Assembly: GCF_020520425.1 (NCBI RefSeq)
Contig: NC_079487.1
Location: forward strand, 112,874,141-112,938,140
Reading direction: 5' to 3'
From: Spinacia oleracea
Taxonomy: Eukaryota; Streptophyta; Magnoliopsida; Caryophyllales; Amaranthaceae
Length of the DNA stretch: 64,000 nucleotides
Shown here piece after piece: positions 35,401-43,524 of the stretch. Both the position numbers and the translations under genes were made by a program. How positions within the stretch are numbered: position 1 is the stretch's first letter; each line of letters begins with the position of its first letter. A model generated the notes under the pieces. It had not been told where the DNA came from. It searched no databases and saw only the letters and a list, made by a program, of their open reading frames with translations.

Positions 35401-36941
35401 TTCATATCACCAAGAGGAATCAGCCTCCCTTGCTGGCAGCAAACAAAGCACTTATCATGAGTGAAATGAATCTCACATTGCAAATCTTGACACAACTTAT
35501 GTACAGATATCAGATTATACTTAAAATCTGGAACATGTAAGACATTGTTCAAAGTTATACCATCATTCAGTGTTACTGAACCTATGTGTTTCACTGCAAT
35601 GTTGCTCCCATCAGGTATAGTAATGTAAGTATTCTGATTGTCAACAGGCTTATAACATGAAAATTGGGACAAATCATGACAATAATGGTCTGAAGCTCCA
35701 CTATCTAACAGCCATTTAGATTTAGTGTGAGAGAGTAAACAGACATTACCTGCCATCATAGCCAGGTTAGGATTGGTATTAGCATTCTGTTGTTGTTGTT
35801 TAGACAACATATCCATAAGCTGCTGATATTGCTCCACTGTGATAGTTGGAGATGCTTCAGTTTGTGGCAACTCTGGCACATTGTTATTAGAATTGTCACC
35901 AAATGAAACTGCTGCAACCTTATTGTCTCTTGCAGTCTTGTAGCCAGGTGGATAACCATGAATCTTGAAGCATCTCTCCACACTGTGTCCCTGTGTTTGA
36001 CAATGTGTGCAGTAGTAATTGGATCCTGGTTTACTAAATCTATTGGTTCCTCCAGATTTCTGAGAACCAGATTGATAACCTGTCTGAAAACCAGTTTTGT
36101 AAGTTTTGTTGCTAGAGTTCCAATGATCTCCAGTAAACCTCCTTTTCTCAGCTGCAAAAGCCAGTGTTTCAACTTGATTACTAGCTTGAGAAACCTCCTT
36201 GTGCCTCTCTTCTTGAGCAAATAACCTGTAAACTTCAGATACCTTGGGCAAAGTTGGAACCATCAGTACATTTCCTCTAATAGTAGCAAAATGATCATTG
36301 AGTTTCATCATAAACTGCATCACCATTCTCTCTTGTTGCCTCTGGAAAAATTTCTTTGTCACATTACAGGTACAATTATTGCAAGTACAGTATGGTAAAG
36401 GATTTGCTTCCTCAATTGCATCCCACACAGACTTGATTTCAGTGAAGAACTCAGCTACAGATTTATCTCCTTGGCTTATTTCAGCCAATTTTTGCTCAAG
36501 AGAATAAATCTGTGCTAGTGATGCAAAACCAAATCTGTCTTCCAAATCAGTCCAAATATCTCTTGCAGATTTCATGAACATAACACTTTTGGCTATAGTC
36601 TCATTCAAATTCCCTAAAATCAGTGAGCACACTAGATCATTACATCTTTCCCAGGCCTTGTGTTCAGCTGTGCCAAAATCAGGTTTGATAAAACTACCAT
36701 CAACAAAACCAATTTTGTTCTTAGCAGACAATGCAAGTAGCATTGATCTCTTCCAGCTAGTGAAACCTTCCTCACCATTGAATTTGAAAGAAATTAATTG
36801 TACTGAGTTTGCATCAGAAGGATGTATATAGTATATGCTTGCTGGATCTTGATTTGGAGGTAAAACATTGTTTCTCAGTGAATTGTCAGTGTTGTGATCA
36901 CCAGCAGCCATTATCAAAACTTGAACAGGTTTTGAAATCAA
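32394..36941 (-). CDS. Copia Gag-Pol polyprotein
   Basis: A single 1515-codon frame; the second Met at 36911 (MAAGDHNT) is a likely alternative start. Domains in order: copia-type Gag (about residues 45-245), CCHC zinc knuckle CTHCQTQGHSVERC (about 310), protease with DSGASDH (about 415), GAG-pre-integrase HLRLGHLPFNRL (about 555), integrase core beginning DVWGPHAV with later D and E residues (about 590-760), a Ser/Thr/Pro-rich linker (about 880-960), reverse transcriptase with KARLVAKGY and YVDDIILTG (about 1205), and RNase H with SDSDWASCPDSRRSITGY and SAEAEYRAM (about 1370-1420). The integrase-before-RT order defines Ty1/copia. There is no stop or frameshift, unusual for a resident genomic copy. 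The C-terminus overlaps the polypurine tract. Confidence 0.97.
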   Translation of the reverse strand: MISKPVQVLIMAAGDHNTDNSLRNNVLPPNQDPASIYYIHPSDANSVQLISFKFNGEEGFTSWKRSMLLALSAKNKIGFVDGSFIKPDFGTAEHKAWERCNDLVCSLILGNLNETIAKSVMFMKSARDIWTDLEDRFGFASLAQIYSLEQKLAEISQGDKSVAEFFTEIKSVWDAIEEANPLPYCTCNNCTCNVTKKFFQRQQERMVMQFMMKLNDHFATIRGNVLMVPTLPKVSEVYRLFAQEERHKEVSQASNQVETLAFAAEKRRFTGDHWNSSNKTYKTGFQTGYQSGSQKSGGTNRFSKPGSNYYCTHCQTQGHSVERCFKIHGYPPGYKTARDNKVAAVSFGDNSNNNVPELPQTEASPTITVEQYQQLMDMLSKQQQQNANTNPNLAMMAGNVCLLSHTKSKWLLDSGASDHYCHDLSQFSCYKPVDNQNTYITIPDGSNIAVKHIGSVTLNDGITLNNVLHVPDFKYNLISVHKLCQDLQCEIHFTHDKCFVCCQQGRLIPLGDMKSGLYKLGEQESGKVNPVQTHICNVACSSTVDNATLWHLRLGHLPFNRLKLINPSCDVSACLQDTICQVCPAAKQTRLSFPHSSIKSTKPFDLVHIDVWGPHAVKTPSGCTQFLTIVDDYTRFTWIHFLKNKSDCVSVMDNFLNMVETQFGVKVKCIRSDNAKDLCEGDMKKLYLKLGILIQTSCSHTPQQNGVVERKHKHLLETARALYIQSKLPERFWGECILCAAYLINRMPLQSLKLESPYDRLFDQTPNLSHLRTFGCLCYVSTTKVGRTKLNPRATPCVFMGYSTTQKGYKVLEIDTNRFFVSRDIHFHEKHFPFHLYHKHKSTNISPYTNAIYLPTFLSPTVFDPPDFSSPTTIFPPHSITPQANVSPEPFTPSISPSTSASPSVHSTETSSSSSPTNSSTQSSTPSVHSTETSQSTSSSTSEPLPYPIIRQSARSHKPPAYLDAYECFTASNPDTIPVAQHWCNLVSYVTFPEEFQAFLTHVCDIKEPSSYSEAAKHPLWVEAMTKELDALDRNYTWELVELPKGKRAIGCKWVFKVKLKSTGALERCKARLVAKGYNKKYGIDYEETFSPVVKMSTIRCLLAVAASRKWPLFQLDVNNAFLHGDLKEEVYMQVPEGIDNPTNKVCRLIKSIYGLKQASRQWHEKLLNALEKQGFMQSKHDYSLFINKQDGHINIAAVYVDDIILTGTDSDKLHSLKAYLHQEFSIKDLGTLNYFLGMEVGYTSDGIILSQKKFTKELIECCGLDVSKRTVTPLPVNVKLSNTEGELYSDTEKYRSLVGKLNFLTHTRPDLSYAVQTLSQFLQCPRMPHVAALHHTLKYLAHTEGQGILLKSSNNISLQAFSDSDWASCPDSRRSITGYILLLGGSPVSWKSKKQGTVSKSSAEAEYRAMAAAASEVTWIVNLLEDLGVYDLKPITLHCDNQSALHIAKNPVFHERTKHIEIDCHFTRDKVLEGLLHLTYLPTQQQLADIFTKPLSSVQFQTLLSKIGACEPPS

Positions 36942-37072
36942 GAAACAGATTCAGCAAAGAAGGAGATAGAATCAGAACGATCGAAACTCAGAAGAACAAG
37001 TACACAGAATGATTTAGAGCAAAACAATTTTGCGGAATTTCAGAAACAATTGAGCTAAGGATCTTTAATCCC

Positions 37073-37084
37073 GCTCTGATACCA
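37073..37084 (-). other. Primer-binding site, initiator Met tRNA
   Basis: Directly inside the 5' LTR the minus strand reads TGGTATCAGAGC. This is the classical plant copia site complementary to the 3' end of initiator methionine tRNA. Confidence 0.9.
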
Positions 37085-37429
37085 TGACAAAACTTGAAAC
37101 AAGAACAATTGATTAGCAGTTTGAGAGCAAAAGAATGCAGAGAGTGTTTGGGAGCTTTTGTATAATCGATTGAATGAATGACAGAATTACAATGAGGAGT
37201 GCTTATATACAAGCTAGAATTCTAGAAGCATCTATAAGTTGTTATAACTAACTGATCATGATGTCAGCAGAATAACAGAAAGTGCACCTAGGGTGCTGAC
37301 TGTATGCTGACAGTGCAGACTAATCAAGCTTGCAATGCTTCAAGCTGAGATGTTGAAATGCTGATGTTGTATGCCTTGTTTCAGCTTCATAAATAGAACA
37401 AGTAGCAAGTACATCATATAATGTTAACA
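37085..37429 (-). repeat. 5' LTR of the copia element
   Basis: This is the 345-bp partner of 32042-32386. It drives transcription toward lower coordinates in this orientation. Confidence 0.96.
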
Positions 37430-37576
37430 GTCCCCGCGAATGGTTATCTTGGACTTTAGAGTTAAAAAGGAAATATATTATCACTGAATAGTTATCGAGA
37501 GCTTTGAATCATTTCGAATTGCTGGTAAACTAGTGCATGTGCTATTGCACGATAGCACGGGTACATATAAAAGTAT

Positions 37577-37903
37577 CAAAAGGTATTGTGCGCACAAGGT
37601 ATACAATAAATTTATTGTACACTAATATAACTTTAATCCTTTTTTTTTTGTAACTTTAACCTAGTTTTCATTAATTTTTATATTAGTAAAAAAAAATTGA
37701 TAGATAAATATTTTAAAGGGTTAAATAATTAATTTTATACATTATTAGTGATTTTGAAGAAATAAGTTTTACTAAAACGAAAAAATTTATCACTGAAAAT
37801 AGATAACTTTAACATATATATGCTTAACTTTTAAGCATTTTGAGTTAACTTTTACTCCGGTGTACAATATTTATTGTACACCCATTGTAAATAAGAATTT
37901 GTG
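37577..37903. mobile_element. MULE-type MITE (family A, copy 6), full length
   Basis: The 327-bp element has both subterminal palindromes and the ends CAAAAGGTATTGTGCGCA and, inverted, CACAAATTCTTATTTACAAT. The flanking 9-mers TAAAAGTAT and TAAACGTAT match at eight of nine positions. It is the best reference copy of the family in this window. Confidence 0.85.
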
Positions 37904-38353
37904 TAAACGTATAACAAATCTCTTAAACAACAATGTTAACTATAATGTCTATTGTAGGCAATATTAAAATATATCTAAATATTGTATGTGTTTTAAGAAA
38001 AATATAAAACCAGAAGTAAGAAGCTAAAAAATATGAACAATTAAGTTCTAAATTTCGTGATGGTCTAAAAACATTTGATACTGCAAAATTGACTAAGAGG
38101 ATACTTTAATTTTGCTAATATCCTCTCGTAATTAACGAAATTCTTCTTTCCATTTCACTTGAAAAATTGCAGCGACCCTTATTTCTTCATGTTATGTTTG
38201 CAGAGCACGTAAGATAGAAGTGAATGAGTTCATAAATGTTCTCTTGAATATTTCATCAAAATCTTGTCTTTGAATTCTCGATTACAAATAAAATTAAATA
38301 TCATGGAACATGTTCATGTCTATATTATTAAGCTCAACAAAGTATATACTTAC

Positions 38354-38640
38354 ATGTGTTGCAAATTCTTTAATACGTGCAGCTTGGCAACCACCGATTA
38401 TCTCAGAATCAGTACCAAATAGTGTAATAGACAACATAGTGGTCTTGTCGCCAACTTTTATAAGAACTCTGAATATGAAACATTAAGAAACTTTTAATTT
38501 GTTACTTGTAATTTTTTTGTTTACTTTTACTTTTACTTATATAATTACGTACCTTCGCACAATGGAGTTGCAGGAGAATCGATATTTCAAACACTTATCA
38601 TCTCTTGTGAAGTGTCGTGCACACGACTCTTACCAAAGTG
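38354..38640 (-). pseudogene. Helitron-borne RPA70-like DNA-binding protein fragment
   Basis: Two exons join in frame across a GT-AG intron (38469-38552). The first ends CLKYRFSCNSIVRR. The second reads VLIKVGDKTTMLSITLFGTD then SEIIGGCQAARIKEFATH and stops at a GTAAGT donor at 38353. This is the C-terminal OB-fold style of replication protein A large-subunit relatives, which plant Helitrons often encode as a single-strand-binding protein. Both ends are missing. Confidence 0.6.
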
Positions 38641-38727
38641 GCATATATAGGTTAATACTAGCACTGTAGCAAAAACCCAAAAATATTTCACCTAAGACAA
38701 AAATAACACGTCTATTTTGAATCCATC

Positions 38728-38868
38728 CTAATTGACATTGTTTAATACATCCTTATACACAATATTTTTAATTCAAATTTCAACCTCCTTTTTTCGTATC
38801 AATAATTTTAATCCGGATGGAGATTTAACTCGTGACACAACAACATATAGCCGATCATGATTGAATAC
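38728..38868 (-). pseudogene. Helitron helicase C-terminal fragment
   Basis: The minus strand reads VFNHDRLYVVVSRVKSPSGL then KLLI. After an in-frame TGA it continues NIVYKDVLNNVN to a stop. The LYVxxSRVxSxxGLKxLI and NxVYKxV motifs are the end of the PIF1-like helicase domain of Helitron Rep/helicase proteins. The stop and the missing upstream sequence make it a relic. Confidence 0.8.
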
Positions 38869-38885
38869 AGGCGTTGATAGAGTAT

Positions 38886-39607
38886 GTCTCGTGCTAATGC
38901 ACGGGTCCACTAACAATAATTTTGTAGGTTTCTCGACTATAAAGAGACAACATGTTGGTATTAATTAATGGAGTTGAATCAAGAACATTTATAATAATAC
39001 TCCATACAACATTTCTTGTTAATTTCTATATTAGTACAATATTTCAGGTTAATGTTTATATTTGTACAATATTTCATGTCAATATTAATGTTAATTCAAT
39101 AATTAATTCATGTCAATATAATTTTTGTTTATTAATATTGACATTAATACAATATTTCTTGTTAATACGTTTAGTTTTTGAGTGTAAGTATTTATAATAA
39201 AACATATTTAAATGATAGTAAGAAGGAGTTAAATCATGAGAAAAGTTACACAAGAACAAAGTGTAATTTACAATAACAAAATATAATTTTGAATGAAGTT
39301 TATTTTACAAGTAATATGGTTTATCACTTCAATCGTTTAACCTATTAATTATAATTATATATTTTATTTGAATCTTAAAATTCAGATCAGATCAGATCAA
39401 ATTCAACTAAATCGTACTAGATCTAAGAAAAATAATTGAAAATCAAAATCATATCAAACTAGATATACTACGATTACAAATCCGACTAAATCGTATTAGA
39501 TCTGATAAAAAAATTAAAAATCAAAATCAGACAAAACAGATCAAATGAGTAAAGTAAAAAGGGCCTTAGTCCTCATGGCTCATTGGAAAATTGTTGTTTG
39601 TAAATCC
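38886..39607. other. AT-rich repeats, no gene
   Basis: Diverged copies of ACAATATTTC(A/T)TGTTAAT occur at 39000-39170, and AGATCAGATC / ACTAAATCGTA(C/T)TAGATCT words at 39380-39540. These look like decayed tandem repeats. No coding sequence was recognised. Confidence 0.5.
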
Positions 39608-39622
39608 ATTATGATTACATAT

Positions 39623-39816
39623 TTTTTTTTTTGGTTCTACTACGAGGAGTTCCCACCGCCTTCGGCGAGTGGACTAATCTCCCGCGGGAGTTTGCATGGG
39701 TACCTCGATGGGCAGCATCCCTCCCAGTTGAGATTTTTTCCATTCCCAAGGCTCGAACCCGAGACCTTGGTTAAGGAGCAAGAAACCCTTAACCACTCAT
39801 GCCAACCTCAATTGGT
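39623..39816 (-). mobile_element. tRNA-derived SINE, 194 bp
   Basis: Read on the minus strand, the head has an A-box-like TGGCATGAGTGGTTAAGGG and a B box GGTTCGAGCC, spaced as in a tRNA promoter. It ends in an A run (39623-39632). A perfect 15-bp duplication ATTATGATTACATAT flanks it (39608-39622, 39817-39831). No cloverleaf or acceptor stem is intact, so it is a SINE, not a tRNA gene. Confidence 0.92.
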
Positions 39817-39831
39817 ATTATGATTACATAT

Positions 39832-40567
39832 CATGGTTCTGGAGTCCCAAACTAGCATGCGACTGAAACGTCATCACTCATCAATAAGGCGATTGCATAA
39901 CTAAGTTGAATTCTGAATTACACTTGAATATTAAACTTGGGTTGGAAGTCCATGCTTTGAACAACCTCAGAAGTCAAACAAACATTAAAAAATCCTCAAT
40001 AACAAAAATGATAGTCAAATGAAATATAAAGCCTAACACCTTAAACTTGTTTAGAACTTTTCTCTTTTCTCCATCAATACGTGATTGTATCGCCATTCAC
40101 CAGCTACATGCCCACTTGTATGATTCTATTCAAATTTGGAACTCTCAAAGCCTCGTTCTTTTTTCTATACTAGGGATCAAGAATACACTATTGAGATTTG
40201 AGAACGTTATCAACTGCAACCTCACCTTAGCTTGTTTTTAAATTTGAGACAAGTCAACGGATGAGGGCTACGGGCTACCCATAAAAATTGAAAATTAGTC
40301 GCATTACTCAGATCTAACGCTTTTTATATCCTTAAATATACCACTAACGTTGTACAACATGTCAACATATATATGTTTAAACAATATAGTTGTAGCCTAG
40401 AATATGTGAAACAGAAACTAATACAATATGTCTTTTTGGCTCATACATAATTACATATGCTCCCTAAGGAATATTTGAAATCTTGAGTAAATAACATATA
40501 TTGACAACATCAGAACAAATGCTACTCTATAGTCTATACTCTATACTGGACATGTTGTTGAGATTTC
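39832..40567. other. Intergenic DNA and 3' flank of the DUF946 gene
   Basis: No gene was recognised. The last 200 bases probably include the 3' UTR of the minus-strand DUF946 gene. Confidence 0.45.
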
Positions 40568-41576
40568 CTACCATCTTTCATCCCCTAACCAATTATCCTT
40601 CTCCTTTGGCCCAGTTGGTCCTTCTTCCTTAGAAAGCTCCACCGGTAACTTGTCAACGAAATTAGCAACTGAACATCGTATTGATCGTGGAAGACGTTTA
40701 ATTATTTTATCAAACTCTTTCCTCGAATCATACACGATCATTGGTCCCCATTCTCTCATATACTGCAACCAAGGAGGCTCCGCGACATCATCATTTCCTA
40801 GATATTCAGCAGCAACAATCTGATACCGACTACTTGAATCCAACCAGAAGTTACTTCTACTACAATCATTTCTTATCCCAACACCAAGACTTGAGGATCC
40901 TTGAAGATAGTTTCCTGGATGTGGGAAGCTTGCATGACCACTCCTAGACGAGTACAGGATAGCCCGGTTCCCCTCTATGAATTCCAAATCACAAGCACTT
41001 ATCCATACACCACCACTATGCTGCGAGAAGTACACACTATGTAGCTCACCAGTGAAGTTGCTTATACGAAGAGTAAAATGTTCCCAATCACCAACATGTT
41101 CTCCTGTCTTTCTCAATGAGATATTAGTCGGCCCAATCTTTAAGGTGGCTGGTCCATTGAACGGCGAAAATACCCACATTGCTATATCAGTAAAAGTACC
41201 ACCTAAAGCCGGTTTTACATGAACATAAAGTTGTGTACTTTCAAGGTTTCCACGCATCAGAACTTTTCTTCGATCATCACAAGGACAATCTAACCAGTAC
41301 TCACCATCATTTGATCCACCACCGGGCAAATTAGACCCATCTGCATTGATAGGTTCACCAGTAGACGACTCCCCTGCAGCTTTTTTAAACAATAGAGCTC
41401 CATGTTTGAAGAACCATGACACAGAAGATGGGAAGTAGACCTCTTTCGGATGAAAGAAAATGGTAGGACCATAGTGATGAATAAGTGCATGTATTTGATC
41501 AAGATTTGGCATTCCATGCTGCCATTTTGAATTCTTGTTCTTCAAACAAACAACGGCCATTTTATCACCAAGCTGG

Positions 41577-41610
<34 letters not shown>

Positions 41611-42470
41611 AACAGAAGAAGGTTCCTACAGAGACACCCTTCCCTAGCATGCCTCGATTACATGGCCTAGTCTCGAATACTTTGAAAGAGATTTTCCTGT
41701 ATTTAGAAAAGGACTCGTGTAATAAACCACAAGTCTCACAATCATCAACAAGATCCTCTCTTACACATCGAACCTCATCCAAATAAGGTTTACCTGGCTG
41801 TGTTGACACAACAAACCCTAGGGCTTTATATCCAACAGGGGGTTTTGGAACCCAAAAGTAACCAGTTGAATGATCATGAATCCCCATTCCTTCATCCGAA
41901 TTCCAGACTAAAGTATAGTCAAGAGGTATCGTAAGAGCTGGTGAACAGACCGGTTCAGAGTCATCATTGTTGCGAATTTGTGAACCTGAATCCTTAACCA
42001 CAAGAACATAGCCATTTAGAGGCTTGCCGTTTGGTTGACAGTAATGACCCAGGCTGAAAAATCCTTCTGGTATGCCTAAAGGCTTATAGAATGACACATT
42101 TTTTCGCTTGTCATGTGATAGATGAGATCCCCAGACAAAATCAAACCTGCTTATTTCTGCCACTTCTAGCTCCCCAAGATTGATTGTTCCAACGGAAAAT
42201 CCTCGTCCTGGTAAAAAAAGTCCAATACAAAGGTCACAGTGAAAAAGAACTCAGAATTGATCAAAACAATTTCACATTTCAACATCAATTATCAAGACTA
42301 CCAAAAACGCACTAGTAAATCATTCTTCAAAAATGATCAGTTTATTCTTTGAAAAACATACCTTGAGGCCAGGTAGGCAAAGGAGCTGGTAACAAGAAAC
42401 TAGTGAAAGAAGGGGAGAGATTTATAGAATAAGTCCCGTGACTCCCATTTACGCGTTGGCATGAGAACAT
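40568..42470 (-). CDS. DUF946 / VPS62-like protein
   Basis: Two exons, 42362-42470 and 40568-42207, joined in phase (PQ|GRGFSVGTINLGELEV). Total 1749 bases, giving 582 residues. The start MFSCQRVNG matches the MFGC-type beginning I recall for plant members. An upstream in-frame Met at 42536 is possible but less likely. The family, annotated as DUF946 or vacuolar protein sorting-associated 62, has no settled biochemical role. Conserved-looking stretches here are FSLGHYCQPNGKPLNGYVLV, LDYTLVWNSD, PPVGYKALGFVV, HYGPTIFFHP, GEHVGDWEHFTLRISNF and the C-terminal WGPMIVYDS. A run of about 12 Ser residues near position 230, from an AGT microsatellite (about 41578-41610), is likely length-variable. 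No signal peptide or membrane span was seen. The gene looks intact. Confidence 0.9.
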
Positions 42471-43524
42471 CTTCACAATATTATCTTCAACCTTTTTCCC
42501 ATCTGATTCTTCCTCAAATAGGAAAACTGAATTCAATTTGAACCCTTGAAAAACTGGATTTTCTGGTTAACAGAAACATTTTGTTATTCATTGTTCTTTA
42601 AGAATTCCCACCTTGAATTATGAGGATCTAGGGGATGATCGAGGAGACGAATTAAATCTGTAAAAGGGATAAAGATAATTGATTTGCATATAATTTCTAC
42701 GAGATATATTCTTCCTCTGAACAAACAAGCCTGATTGTTCTCCTAAAAGGGGTGGGAAATTTAGAAGAAAATATATTGGTCTAATGGCCGCACAAAACAG
42801 TTTTCTCCATACGCATCCATGTTGGATCGGAAAAGTGCAAATTACAACCTAAGAACATACAAATGAATTAATGATTAATGATGACATAATTTTTTTTAAA
42901 ACAACACAGTTACTACCCAAAAAAAAAAAAAAAAAAAAAAAACAACAATCGCTATATTTAGCATCCCATGAAGAAATACCTACATTGCAATCTCATCAAC
43001 TTCCAAATATGGTAAATCATATTAAAACAATGACAGATAGTAATACAGATTTCTCTACAAAAGGTGCCAACAGACTCGGAAGTACAACATTATACGGTAC
43101 ATCCTGAACCATGAAGGAGCTAGCTAGCTAGCTCCCTCCCACCAGCGTAAGATGAGTACAGCCTTAAGTGTGGATTAGGATTCCAACCTTAAAACAGAGG
43201 TTAATTTATAACAAAGGAAGAAAAATATAGAGAAAGTGATCGATCTTTATTAAAAGTTCCAGAAAATTGTGTGCGCACACCCTTGCATGATTACAAGGGC
43301 GTTTTCATGAGTTTCCCAAATCTATTGTACACCGGTCCTCATTGGAATAGCAAAGAGACTGAAGCTTTATATCAAAAGGCCTACTCATGAAACTATGAAA
43401 GAATTATCACATGCACAACACAACCGTATTTACATTGATTCATTATAATTCATTTTCATACCCCCTCACCCCAATCACGTAACTTAAGATGCTAACCTAA
43501 CAAAACTGAGCCAAGTTCTTCAGC
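42471..43524. other. Intergenic region between DUF946 and RCC1 genes
   Basis: It holds the upstream region of the DUF946 gene and the 3' flank of the RCC1 gene. A pure A tract lies at about 42919-42942 and GCTAGCTAGCTAGC at about 43119. No further gene was recognised. Confidence 0.5.

Larger units (their letters stand above)
32042..37429 (-). mobile_element. Intact Ty1/copia LTR retrotransposon
   Basis: Two 345-bp LTRs (32042-32386 and 37085-37429) begin TGACAAAACTTG and end ATGTTAACA. They appear identical by eye. The 5-bp target duplication GTCCC stands at 32037-32041 and 37430-37434. Transcription is on the minus strand, so the right LTR is the 5' LTR. One uninterrupted 1515-codon frame fills the interior. 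Structure, open frame and matched LTRs indicate a very recent insertion that could still be active. Confidence 0.97.
37530..38885 (-). mobile_element. Remnant of an autonomous-type Helitron
   Basis: The minus-strand 3' end is CTAG at 37533-37530, with the hairpin GTGCTAT-CGTGCA-ATAGCAC just before it and A37529 outside. Upstream of that lie an RPA-like exon pair and a Helitron helicase C-terminus, in the helicase-RPA-3' end order of plant autonomous Helitrons. The Rep part and most of the helicase are absent, and the 5' end was not found. Near 38880 another hairpin-plus-CACTAA motif on the plus strand may be an adjacent Helitron end that truncated it. A family A MITE sits near the 3' end. Confidence 0.7.

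Noticed and set aside
33866-36507. Additional frames inside the copia element
   Set aside because: They are alternative-frame or antisense shadows of the single Gag-Pol frame.
39623-39816. tRNA gene
   Set aside because: A and B boxes are present but there is no acceptor stem or cloverleaf, and the poly(A) tail and 15-bp target duplication show a SINE.
41485-41786. Poly-Tyr and poly-Leu plus-strand frames
   Set aside because: They are antisense readings of the poly-Ser codons of the DUF946 gene.
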